The notes under the pieces are model-generated. The model did not search any database. It had not been told where the DNA came from and saw only the letters and a program-made list of their open reading frames with translations. From JAHHLP01 sp041609895 (GTDB taxonomy: Bacteria; Bacteroidota; Rhodothermia; Rhodothermales; JABDKH01), in NCBI GenBank assembly GCA_041609895.1, contig JBFIPX010000116.1, forward strand, positions 1 through 10,137: a stretch of 10,137 nt of DNA, given 5' to 3'. Of the stretch, positions 1 through 5,829 are shown piece by piece. The stretch's first letter is position 1. Each line of letters opens with the position of its first letter. The position numbers and the translations under genes were made by a program.

Positions 1-1055
1 AGTTGCTGTCGGATGTTGAAGAGTCCGAACCCGCCGGACCGGTCAAAAGAAAACCCGACTCCTGAAGGGTCGAACCCGACCCCATCGTCGGCAAGGGTGA
101 GGCGCAGATGATCCCGTTCTCGATCCACTCGCAGCCATGCGTTGTCTGCTCGCGCGTGCTTGACAATGTTGAAGAGCAACTCGCGTGTTGCCCGGTAGAG
201 AACAATGCTTGTGCTTTCGGTCAGATGTTCAGGCCGCCCATCGCTTTCAAAATGGAACTGAATGTTGTACTGCGCCTCCGTCTGAGTACCGAGACTCTTA
301 AGCGCGGCCTCAATACCCAACTCGTACAGGACAGGCGAACTCAACTTGAACGTCAACGATCGGGTGACGTCAATTGCTTCGTCGAGCAAGGCGCGAATTT
401 CTTCCACGGCCCGGTCGCTCACCGGGGACCCACCGTTTTTCTTTAACGTTGCAAGCTTCATCCGGGCGGTGGCCAGCGTCTGGCCGATTTCGCCGTGGAG
501 TCCTATGGAGATGCGCCGCCGTTCTTTCTCTTCGACCAAGACCAGTTCGGCCGCCAATGCTTTCAGGTGGCTCGTACGGTCAACAAGTCGTTGCTCGGCC
601 TGCTTGCGCTTGGTGAGGTCGAGAACCACGACGATGCAGCGGCCGGCCGTTCCTTCAAGGAGGGCCACCGCGACGAGAATGGGTACGCGGCGTCCATCCT
701 TGGCAATGTATTCCTTCTCCCACGGAGCCCCCTCACCCGTGGTGAGCAACTCGGCGATTTTGGCCTCGTCCATCTCCCGCCATTCAGGTGGCGTCATTAC
801 GTCCCAGCGAAGCGGCAGGTCGTCGGGCGTGTAGCCCAGCAGCCGGAGAAAGAAATCGTTTGCCTCGGTGATGTTGCCATGGATATCGGCCACAATGATA
901 CCCATAATGCTGGATTCAAACAGGCGGTCAAACTTCGCTTGACTTGGCGCCGGTGGCTGTTCCGCCTGCTCGTTGCCTGACGTCATCGCAACGTCGGAGG
1001 GTGCTAAACCCACGGCGCCTGAGTCTTCTGCGTCGTATTTGAATCTGCTTGCCAT
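1..1055 (-). CDS. PAS-domain sensor histidine kinase, HisKA_3 (NarL/LuxR-partner) type, C-terminus cut by window edge
   Basis: A cytoplasmic-looking sensor kinase that should autophosphorylate and pass phosphate to a response regulator, which would probably lie beyond the left edge. The 351 visible residues start at ATG 1055. An in-frame TGA at 1091-1089 lies 33 nt upstream, so this is the first ATG after that stop; no SD precedes it. Residues about 1-40 are a Pro/Ala/Gln-rich tail. A PAS domain follows (about 41-150, ending VVVLDLTKRKQAE, a typical PAS/linker end), then a HisKA_3 dimerisation helix with phospho-acceptor His187 in RRISIGLHGEIGQTL. The ATPase domain shows an N-box (RELLFNIVKHA, Asn296), a G1 box (DDGVGF, 323-328) and a G2 box (GGFGL, 341-345). 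No transmembrane segment is visible. The conserved acidic residue directly after the phospho-His is Gly188 here. Only a few dozen C-terminal residues should be missing. Family assignment is firm; the signal sensed is unknown. Confidence 0.88.
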   Translation of the reverse strand, partial: MASRFKYDAEDSGAVGLAPSDVAMTSGNEQAEQPPAPSQAKFDRLFESSIMGIIVADIHGNITEANDFFLRLLGYTPDDLPLRWDVMTPPEWREMDEAKIAELLTTGEGAPWEKEYIAKDGRRVPILVAVALLEGTAGRCIVVVLDLTKRKQAEQRLVDRTSHLKALAAELVLVEEKERRRISIGLHGEIGQTLATARMKLATLKKNGGSPVSDRAVEEIRALLDEAIDVTRSLTFKLSSPVLYELGIEAALKSLGTQTEAQYNIQFHFESDGRPEHLTESTSIVLYRATRELLFNIVKHARADNAWLRVDRERDHLRLTLADDGVGFDPSGVGFSFDRSGGFGLFNIRQQ

Positions 1056-1088
1056 GAGACACGGTGAACGTCGGTAACTTGTTAGGCC

Positions 1089-1196
1089 TCACCCGATGAT
1101 CGCAATCTTGCCCGACCCAGATCTGCCTCCGGCTTCCAGTCGTGCAGGTGGCTGATCGCTAATGATAACGGCCACCTGCGGCCTTGCGGACATCAT
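1089..1196 (-). CDS. possible 35-aa leader peptide or small protein upstream of the kinase
   Basis: A short ORF begins with two consecutive ATG codons (1196-1191) and ends at TGA 1091-1089, 33 nt before and in the same frame as the kinase ATG. It is preceded by GGAGAGG, five nt from the first ATG, which is better than the ribosome site of the kinase itself. The peptide reads MMSARPQVAVIISDQ..., ending GSGKIAIIG. I do not recognise it. It could be a leader peptide coupling translation to the kinase, a remnant N-terminus cut off by a stop codon, or chance. The embedded inverted repeat (1144-1179) could give it a role in attenuation. No homology can be asserted. Confidence 0.3.
   Translation of the reverse strand: MMSARPQVAVIISDQPPARLEAGGRSGSGKIAIIG
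1144..1179. repeat. perfect 9-bp inverted repeat upstream of the kinase
   Basis: The arms gcaggtggc (1144-1152) and gccacctgc (1171-1179) are exact reverse complements separated by 18 nt. There is no T-tract on either side, so it is not a normal intrinsic terminator. It lies inside the small ORF and about 90 nt upstream of the kinase start, so an RNA hairpin or a dimeric-regulator operator are both possible. Confidence 0.5.
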
Positions 1197-1335
1197 TGAC
1201 ACCTCTCCGATGGCTCGGCGAAGAACAACATGCCGAGATTGAAAATGCTATCTGACTGGCGGTGCGAGCGTCCGAGTGAAGCGGTTGTCACCGGTGGCTC
1301 TTTGACTGCAATGTAGCCGGAAAGCGCCGGGCTTC

Positions 1336-1367
1336 AAAAAAAGAGATACGGTTCGCGCCTGCGACCG
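1336..1367 (-). terminator. candidate intrinsic terminator of the coaE transcript
   Basis: Read on the minus strand, a GC-rich stem CGGTCGC / GCG(A)ACCG with a 4-nt AGGC loop and one bulged A occupies 1367-1349. A pyrimidine run ending in seven T residues (1342-1336) follows. It lies 87 nt beyond the coaE stop. The 6-nt gap between stem and T-tract is slightly long, so the call is moderate. Confidence 0.5.
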
Positions 1368-1453
1368 GTCCGAGGTGTACCTGGCTGGAACTTGAGTCGA
1401 CCGCACCCTAGATCCTTGTTTCGTAATTGTTTACGCCCCTATCGCTACGCTTG

Positions 1454-2101
1454 CTACTGGTGTGATTGAAGATGATGCGCAAAAGACTTTTCAACCCGCT
1501 TCAGCAGTCGTCGCGTTCGTCGTTCGAGTGCGACAAGGTCCGAATCGTTTTTCAACACGTAGTCAGCCCGGCGCCGCCCTTCCGCCGCCGAGACCTGATA
1601 TCGCATCCGCTGCAACACTTTCCCTTTCGTAACTCCGTCACGCCGCATTACACGATCGATGCGTATGTATCTCGGTGCGTCTACATACACGGTGCAGTCG
1701 ACGTGCCGGTCGCCGCCGGCTTCAAATAGCAGTGCCGCCTCGTGAACGAGAAGACGAACACCGTCGCGGTGTGCTTTCTTCTTGGCTGCAGTGAACGCCG
1801 CGAACACCCGCGGGTGCACGATGGTGTTGATTTGCTTCAGTGCTGCACCGTCGTTGAAGACGAGGTCGGCCAGGTACTTTCGGTTCAGCTTGCCAGACGA
1901 CAGATAACTGCGGTTGCCGAATGCGGACGAAATGTCGCGCCGGATTCGCGGATCATCGGTCATGAGACGTTTGCCTACTTCGTCTGCGTGAAAGATGCGG
2001 GCGCCCTTATCCTCCAATATGTCACACACGGCCGACTTGCCACTGCCGATACCGCCGGTCACGCCTAGGACGAGCATGTTCTTGTACTCGGTGCCGCGCA
2101 T
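1454..2101 (-). CDS. coaE: dephospho-CoA kinase
   Basis: Catalyses the last step of coenzyme A synthesis, ATP-dependent phosphorylation of the 3'-OH of dephospho-CoA, in the cytoplasm. The P-loop GVTGGIGSGKS spans residues 13-23. The family's acidic substrate-site residue is in FHADEVGKRL (Asp40). IVHPRVF (94-100), ALLFEAG (123-129) and the C-terminal RRRADYVLKND (176-186) are all typical CoaE signatures. At 215 aa it is close to the usual length of about 200. The upstream ATG used here is one nt after the stop of the barrel-protein gene; a second ATG at codon 9 (2077) gives the more canonical N-terminus MLVLGVTGG. Neither has an SD, so translational coupling to the upstream gene is likely. 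It is the last gene of the HIT-barrel-coaE unit, followed by a candidate terminator. Confidence 0.95.
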   Translation of the reverse strand: MRGTEYKNMLVLGVTGGIGSGKSAVCDILEDKGARIFHADEVGKRLMTDDPRIRRDISSAFGNRSYLSSGKLNRKYLADLVFNDGAALKQINTIVHPRVFAAFTAAKKKAHRDGVRLLVHEAALLFEAGGDRHVDCTVYVDAPRYIRIDRVMRRDGVTKGKVLQRMRYQVSAAEGRRRADYVLKNDSDLVALERRTRRLLKRVEKSFAHHLQSHQ

Positions 2102-2102
2102 G

Positions 2103-4166
2103 TTAGAAGCGCCAGATGGCGGTCATTGTGAGGTTTGGGATGATGGTGCGGCGTCCGCGGTCTGCGGCTCTGCGTATCGTTTCCGACTGTTCCTCCGGCA
2201 GACTGCCGTAAAGTTCCTGCGTAATCCTCTGTACCACGAACCAGCCTTCGAAGATGAGTTCGGTGCGGTGGCGTAATGGCCACGAAAGCGATGCCGTCGG
2301 GCCCAGTTGGGAAATCCGCTCGCGGCCTGGCCGCGTAATGGTTGATACGATGGGCGAACCGTTCGAGTCAAGCAGCGGGCTGCCGTCGGCGGCGCGGGGT
2401 GTGTATCTGACAGAGGTCGACTGATTGTAGTCGCTCCTGATGAATGTTCGTACGCCGACGGAGGCTTTCAGTCTTCCGGTCGAGTGAAGCTGCAGCCAGC
2501 TGCTCGTTGTTACCAGTGTGTCGAAGGGTATTTCCGCAAACGCGGCGTCGAGAAATCGTCCCAGGCGAAGGTCGCTAATGGTGGCGCGGGCGGTGAGTCG
2601 CAGCCTCGAGGGCAGGTTGTGCTCCAGATCCGCCTCGTAGCGAAGTTCGCGCGCCGATTGATCGCGCGGGGCGCGTCCCGGTAGTACGAAGTCGTCGACG
2701 GTGTAGGTGGCGCGAACTTCCGACGTGAGCCGTATTCGAGTCTTCTCCGAAGGCGTCCACGTTACTGCGGGTCTGAAGCGAAGGGCCCGCTGCACATTGT
2801 TTTCAGCGGAGCGCTCCGCTTTGATATAGACTGTTTCGTAACGCGACACGAAGAAAGAAAAATCGGTCGAAAGGTGCTGAGAGAAGCGAAGTTGCACCCC
2901 GACGCGCCCGGTCAAGAGCTGTTCGTCGCGATCGTCAGGGTTGATCGCGGGCGTGTCGTGACGAAGAATGCTGGCGGCTCCATCGATATTGAGAATGAGA
3001 AATCGAAGGGGGCTTGCGACGGTCCTTCCGTGCAGCTCGAGGAAGCCCTGATCGAAGTCGGCCTGACGGAGGAGGTCTGTTTTTTGAGACGCCTGAGCTG
3101 GCGAAAGATCTTCGCGGTTCGCGAGAAGACGCTCCTCGTTTTGTACGCCGCCTTTCACACCTACCGTTGCGTCGATGCGCTTGCGCCGGTAGTTGAGGTC
3201 GAACTCCAGGTCGACGGAGCGCCGAGTAAAGTCTGTATCGAAAAAAAGTGCTTCGTCCGGCGCGCGCGAAGTTCGCACGGTTCGCCGGTTAACACCCAGC
3301 CGAACGAGCGAAGATGCGGACAGGTCGCGGGCGATGGCCGTGCGTAGGTTGCCGGAGACCAGTAGCGTATCGCTTCGAGTGGCCTCTACGGACTCGGACG
3401 TCGCGCCCTGTTCGGACCTGTTTAGAAAAGATACCGCCTGGTAGGAGTCGCGCCGAACACTTGAGACGTATAGTGATGTCGAAAAATTGAGATTTTCGTT
3501 GCTTCGGATGGCCGACCCCTGAAGGAGAACGTCTGTTGCCTGCCGCGGAGCGAGCGACTTCCATGAGCCTCCACCGGATGCAGCTACTTGCCAGTCTTCT
3601 GCCGGGCTGTTCTCAAACCTGACTATGCCTCCCACGGAGGGCCCCGCGTCGGTCCGCAGTGGGGCAGGGTCCCCGGCCACCGATGCACCAGGACGGCTGT
3701 CAACCGATGCGCCCAGTCGAGGCTCGATCGTGATTTCCGGCGATGCCCTAAAACGCATTCCAACGGCTGCCGATGCGTTGAACACGCGACTCAAACTGTA
3801 CCAGCCGAGCGTGCCATGAACCGTCGGTACAATCGTTCTCCCGCCCGCTGACTCGGCGGCTAGAAATAACCGGTTCTCGTCTCGGATACTCAGATTATCA
3901 TTGAACAGGATGAACGCGTCGGACACGAATCGATTGACGGCCGACACCTTCCAGTTACCGAATTGGTCATCGACATTCAGTGTCCCTAGCCACCGGTAGC
4001 GACTTATGTCGCGCTCCATTCCCGTGGATACTCTATAGGATGCGGGAGAGGGGCCTTGCGAGATCCCGCCCATGGATTGGGCGGACGTGCTTTGCGAAAA
4101 GCACGTGAGCATCACAACTCCCGATCCAAATACGATAGAGCGAATGGAGCGTGTTCGATTTGACAA
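2103..4166 (-). CDS. putative outer-membrane beta-barrel protein of unknown function
   Basis: A 687-aa protein with a classical Sec signal peptide: basic MSNRTRSIRS, a hydrophobic core to about residue 22, and a likely signal peptidase I site after STSA (residue 29). The rest is rich in alternating polar/hydrophobic strands with Arg, Thr, Ser and aromatic ends, such as RLRLTARATISDLRLGRF and RTELIFEGWFVVQRI. It ends TMTAIWRF, with the terminal Phe typical of outer-membrane barrels recognised by BamA. I see no plug domain, TonB box or enzymatic motif. The start is TTG at 4166, four nt after the HIT-gene stop, with AGGA seven nt upstream; the next Met (residue 19) would destroy the signal peptide. 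The gene is sandwiched between two cytoplasmic enzymes, which says little about its job. The barrel assignment is inferred from composition and termini. Function and transported substrate, if any, are unknown. Confidence 0.75.
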   Translation of the reverse strand: MSNRTRSIRSIVFGSGVVMLTCFSQSTSAQSMGGISQGPSPASYRVSTGMERDISRYRWLGTLNVDDQFGNWKVSAVNRFVSDAFILFNDNLSIRDENRLFLAAESAGGRTIVPTVHGTLGWYSLSRVFNASAAVGMRFRASPEITIEPRLGASVDSRPGASVAGDPAPLRTDAGPSVGGIVRFENSPAEDWQVAASGGGSWKSLAPRQATDVLLQGSAIRSNENLNFSTSLYVSSVRRDSYQAVSFLNRSEQGATSESVEATRSDTLLVSGNLRTAIARDLSASSLVRLGVNRRTVRTSRAPDEALFFDTDFTRRSVDLEFDLNYRRKRIDATVGVKGGVQNEERLLANREDLSPAQASQKTDLLRQADFDQGFLELHGRTVASPLRFLILNIDGAASILRHDTPAINPDDRDEQLLTGRVGVQLRFSQHLSTDFSFFVSRYETVYIKAERSAENNVQRALRFRPAVTWTPSEKTRIRLTSEVRATYTVDDFVLPGRAPRDQSARELRYEADLEHNLPSRLRLTARATISDLRLGRFLDAAFAEIPFDTLVTTSSWLQLHSTGRLKASVGVRTFIRSDYNQSTSVRYTPRAADGSPLLDSNGSPIVSTITRPGRERISQLGPTASLSWPLRHRTELIFEGWFVVQRITQELYGSLPEEQSETIRRAADRGRRTIIPNLTMTAIWRF

Positions 4167-4170
4167 GTCG

Positions 4171-4515
4171 TTATCCTGGGGGCCAATTCAGCTGCCGACC
4201 ACCGAGTAGATGGAGATGCAGATGTGGAACGGATTGCTGACCGTGCCTTCCACAGTTGTACACCGTCCGGTACCCGTCAGTTAGTCCTTCGTCCGTGGCA
4301 ATGCGAGACGCGACGAGCGACAGGTGGCCGACGAGTTCGCAATCTCCTTCGCTGAGGTCGTTGAGGCCAGGTATGGGTTTGCGCGGACAGATGAGAATAT
4401 GCGTTGGAGCTTGCGGGTTGATGTCCCTGAAAGCAAAGCAAAGATCGTCCTCATAGACCATCTCGGATGGTATCTCACCGTCGGCAATCTTCTGAAAAAG
4501 CGTTTTTTCGGCCAT
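4171..4515 (-). CDS. hinT: HIT-family nucleotide phosphoramidase/hydrolase (HinT-like)
   Basis: A histidine-triad protein of 114 aa, the usual size of bacterial HinT/YcfF proteins, which hydrolyse purine nucleoside phosphoramidates such as AMP-lysine and aminoacyl-adenylates as homodimers in the cytoplasm. The N-terminus, residues TLFQKIADGEIPSEMVYED (5-23), is the classic HIT opening. DINPQAPTHILICPRKPI (31-48) forms the nucleotide pocket. The triad HLHLHLL begins at His98, with His100 expected to be the nucleophile and QQSVP just before it. The ATG at 4515 has no SD. It is the first gene of the minus-strand unit, transcribed away from the PTPS gene out of the shared region 4516-4663. The symbol is given on family grounds; the physiological substrate is not shown by the sequence. 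Confidence 0.93.
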   Translation of the reverse strand: MAEKTLFQKIADGEIPSEMVYEDDLCFAFRDINPQAPTHILICPRKPIPGLNDLSEGDCELVGHLSLVASRIATDEGLTDGYRTVYNCGRHGQQSVPHLHLHLLGGRQLNWPPG

Positions 4516-4663
4516 CTGATACGGTCACGCGATCGTTAAAAAAGACACCGGAGAACAACCTATAAACGTATTGGACGTTTTGAACGATTTAATTATATTG
4601 GTGCAACAAATAATTTTGAATCCGGTACGCTAGGCTACACCCGGCAACCCGGCAGAATTAAAA
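4516..4663. promoter_or_regulatory. divergent promoter region between hinT and the pterin operon
   Basis: 148 bp, markedly AT-rich at 4560-4625 against GC-rich flanks. On the plus strand, TAATTTTG (4611-4618) matches the Bacteroidota -7 consensus TAnnTTTG, 45 nt before the PTPS ATG, but no good -33 element lies at the right distance. Alternatively TTGGAC (4571-4576), 17 bp, TATATT (4594-4599) resembles a sigma70 promoter. On the minus strand a perfect TATAAT (4597-4592) and TACGTTTA (4572-4565) could serve hinT. Start sites cannot be fixed from sequence alone. Confidence 0.5.
4564..4586. repeat. overlapping short inverted repeats in the divergent promoter
   Basis: aaacgt (4564-4569) and acgttt (4575-4580) are exact reverse complements five nt apart. 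cgtt/aacg (4576-4579 and 4583-4586) is nested next to them. They sit beside the predicted promoter elements, so an operator is possible, but arms of 4-6 bp in AT-rich DNA may be chance. Confidence 0.25.
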
Positions 4664-5077
4664 ATGGCGAAAGTTTACGTCACCCGCAAAGTGCAGTTTA
4701 ATGCCGCGCACAGGCTCCACAATCCGGAGAAATCCGACGAGTGGAATCGCCAAACGTTCGGCAAGTGTAACAGTCCCAACTGGCACGGACACAATTATAC
4801 ACTCGAAGTAACGGTGGTCGGCCAACCTGATCCAGAAACCGGTTACGTCATCGACCTCGGTGAACTCAAGAAGTTGGTGAACGAGAAAGTGGTCTCAAAG
4901 GTGGATCACGCCAATTTGAACCTGGACGTGGATTTCATGGCGGACACGCTACCGTCGACAGAAAATTTTGTGATAGCGATCTGGAATGAGCTTGAAGATC
5001 ACATTCCGGGCGGCACGCTGCACAGCGTACGGCTGCGAGAAACCGACAACAATTCAGCTGAATATCGTGGGGAATAG
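4664..5077 (+). CDS. 6-pyruvoyl-tetrahydropterin synthase (mammalian-type PTPS)
   Basis: Expected to convert 7,8-dihydroneopterin triphosphate to 6-pyruvoyl-tetrahydropterin with loss of triphosphate. Zinc ligands are His16 (FNAAHRL), His41 and His43 (WHGHNY). The catalytic Cys35 lies in GKCNSPNWHGHNY, giving a Cx5HGH spacing as in mammalian PTPS, whereas QueD of queuosine synthesis has Cx3HGH. Asp81-His82 (VDHANLNLD) complete the triad and Glu126 (RETDNN) should anchor the pterin. The C-terminus ETDNN...YRGE also closely resembles the animal enzyme. Length (137 aa) is normal. The ATG follows an A-rich stretch with no SD. It is first in a plus-strand unit with folE 36 nt downstream and then an SDR, a context that supports tetrahydrobiopterin-type synthesis. 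COG0720 members can be promiscuous, so residual QueD-like activity cannot be excluded. Confidence 0.92.
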   Translation: MAKVYVTRKVQFNAAHRLHNPEKSDEWNRQTFGKCNSPNWHGHNYTLEVTVVGQPDPETGYVIDLGELKKLVNEKVVSKVDHANLNLDVDFMADTLPSTENFVIAIWNELEDHIPGGTLHSVRLRETDNNSAEYRGE

Positions 5078-5099
5078 GCAGCCCTCAATTGTTTATTCT

Positions 5100-5106
5100 G
5101 GAGGAG
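5100..5106 (+). promoter_or_regulatory. strong ribosome binding site of folE
   Basis: GGAGGAG ends 7 nt before ATG 5114. It fixes that start, which gives folE an N-terminal extension of about 35 residues. It contrasts with the SD-less start of the PTPS gene ahead of it. Confidence 0.7.
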
Positions 5107-5113
5107 TTCTATT

Positions 5114-5770
5114 ATGATTGGTAGTGGTTCATTGACCTCGGTACCCGTAAACACAAACGGGTCGGCATCGACGGAGGATAGATTGTACGAGCGACAAGAC
5201 AAGTACGACCCGGAGACGACGGGCGACCTTGCTGAACATGTCCGAGAGACGCTGAGCCTGATCGGTGAGGATCCAGACAGGGAGGGACTCTTGAGAACGC
5301 CTGAGCGCGTGGCCAAGGCATATCAGTTCCTGACCCACGGGTACCGGACCGACCCGGCGGCGATTCTGCGCTCGGCAATGTTCGAAGAGGACTACAGCGA
5401 AATGATCGTGGTCAAGGACATCGAGGTCTATTCTCTCTGCGAACATCATATGCTTCCTTTCTTCGGCAAGGCGCATGTGGCGTACATCCCAAATGGTCGG
5501 ATTGTCGGCCTCAGTAAAATTCCTCGTGTGGTCGACGTGTTCGCGCGGCGCTTGCAGGTGCAGGAGCGCCTGACCATCCAGGTTCGGGACGCGATTGAGG
5601 AGGTTCTCGAGCCCATCGGCGTCGCAGTCGTCATCGAGGCGCAGCACCTCTGCATGATGATGCGCGGAGCAGAAAAGCAGAACTCCTGGACGACCACAAG
5701 CGCGATGAGTGGGCAGTTCCTGAACCCCGCTACACGGTCTGAGTTCATGCGGTTGATCAACGGATCGTAG
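5114..5770 (+). CDS. folE: GTP cyclohydrolase I
   Basis: Converts GTP to 7,8-dihydroneopterin triphosphate plus formate, the entry step for folate and for biopterin-type pterins. Type IA (FolE1) signatures are clear. The zinc site is Cys109 and His112 in SLCEHHMLPFFG plus Cys180 in QHLCMMMRG. REGLLRTPERVAKAY (57-71) and GLSKIPRVVDVFARRLQVQE (132-151) are the family's hallmark stretches. At 218 aa it has the usual core with a low-complexity N-terminal extension (about 1-35, Ser/Thr/Asn-rich). The enzyme should be a cytoplasmic homodecamer with feed-forward control unknown. It lies 36 nt after the PTPS gene and 59 nt before an SDR, so its product can feed PTPS directly. A second folE devoted to folate could exist elsewhere in the genome; that cannot be seen here. 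Confidence 0.97.
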   Translation: MIGSGSLTSVPVNTNGSASTEDRLYERQDKYDPETTGDLAEHVRETLSLIGEDPDREGLLRTPERVAKAYQFLTHGYRTDPAAILRSAMFEEDYSEMIVVKDIEVYSLCEHHMLPFFGKAHVAYIPNGRIVGLSKIPRVVDVFARRLQVQERLTIQVRDAIEEVLEPIGVAVVIEAQHLCMMMRGAEKQNSWTTTSAMSGQFLNPATRSEFMRLINGS

Positions 5771-5816
5771 CTCGTCAGGTCGTCCGTCGAAGCGAGGCTC
5801 ACGGGTACTAGTCACA

Positions 5817-5825
5817 AAAGGAAGG
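5817..5825 (+). promoter_or_regulatory. ribosome binding site that fixes the TTG start of the SDR gene
   Basis: AAGGAAGGA lies just upstream of TTG 5830. The reading frame has an in-frame TAG at 5809-5811, and no ATG or GTG lies between that stop and the TTG, so the TTG is the only credible start. Confidence 0.6.
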
Positions 5826-5829
5826 ACGG

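Larger units (their letters stand above)
1056..1453. other. 398-bp intergenic region between coaE and the kinase gene
   Basis: No full-length gene is supported here. On the minus strand, reading from coaE towards the kinase, it holds a candidate terminator (1367-1336), a 6-bp inverted repeat ctcggc/gccgag (1237-1232 and 1219-1214), an SD-like GGAGAGG (1208-1202), a 35-codon ORF (1196-1089) and a perfect 9-bp inverted repeat inside that ORF. I found no convincing promoter, although the kinase presumably needs one after the terminator. No tRNA-like fold was seen. Confidence 0.6.

Noticed and set aside
108..980. Several plus-strand ORFs of 80-162 codons
   Set aside because: They lie opposite the well-supported histidine kinase and have Arg/Ser-rich, motif-free translations typical of antisense shadows in GC-rich DNA.
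2874..3347. 157-codon plus-strand ORF opposite the barrel gene
   Set aside because: The minus-strand frame has a signal peptide, C-terminal Phe and consistent barrel composition; the plus-strand frame has none of these.
4076..4166. Lipoprotein signal in the barrel protein at Cys22
   Set aside because: The residues before Cys22 (VMLTC) do not match a lipobox, while a signal peptidase I site after STSA at residue 29 does.
4664..5077. Annotation as queD in a queuosine (preQ0) cluster
   Set aside because: The active site is Cx5HGH rather than Cx3HGH, and queC, queE or queF are absent from the window. folE plus an SDR fits BH4-type synthesis better.
5129..5815. 228-codon minus-strand ORF opposite folE
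   Set aside because: folE is unambiguous with intact zinc ligands. The antisense product has His/Arg/Asp-rich composition and no recognisable motif.
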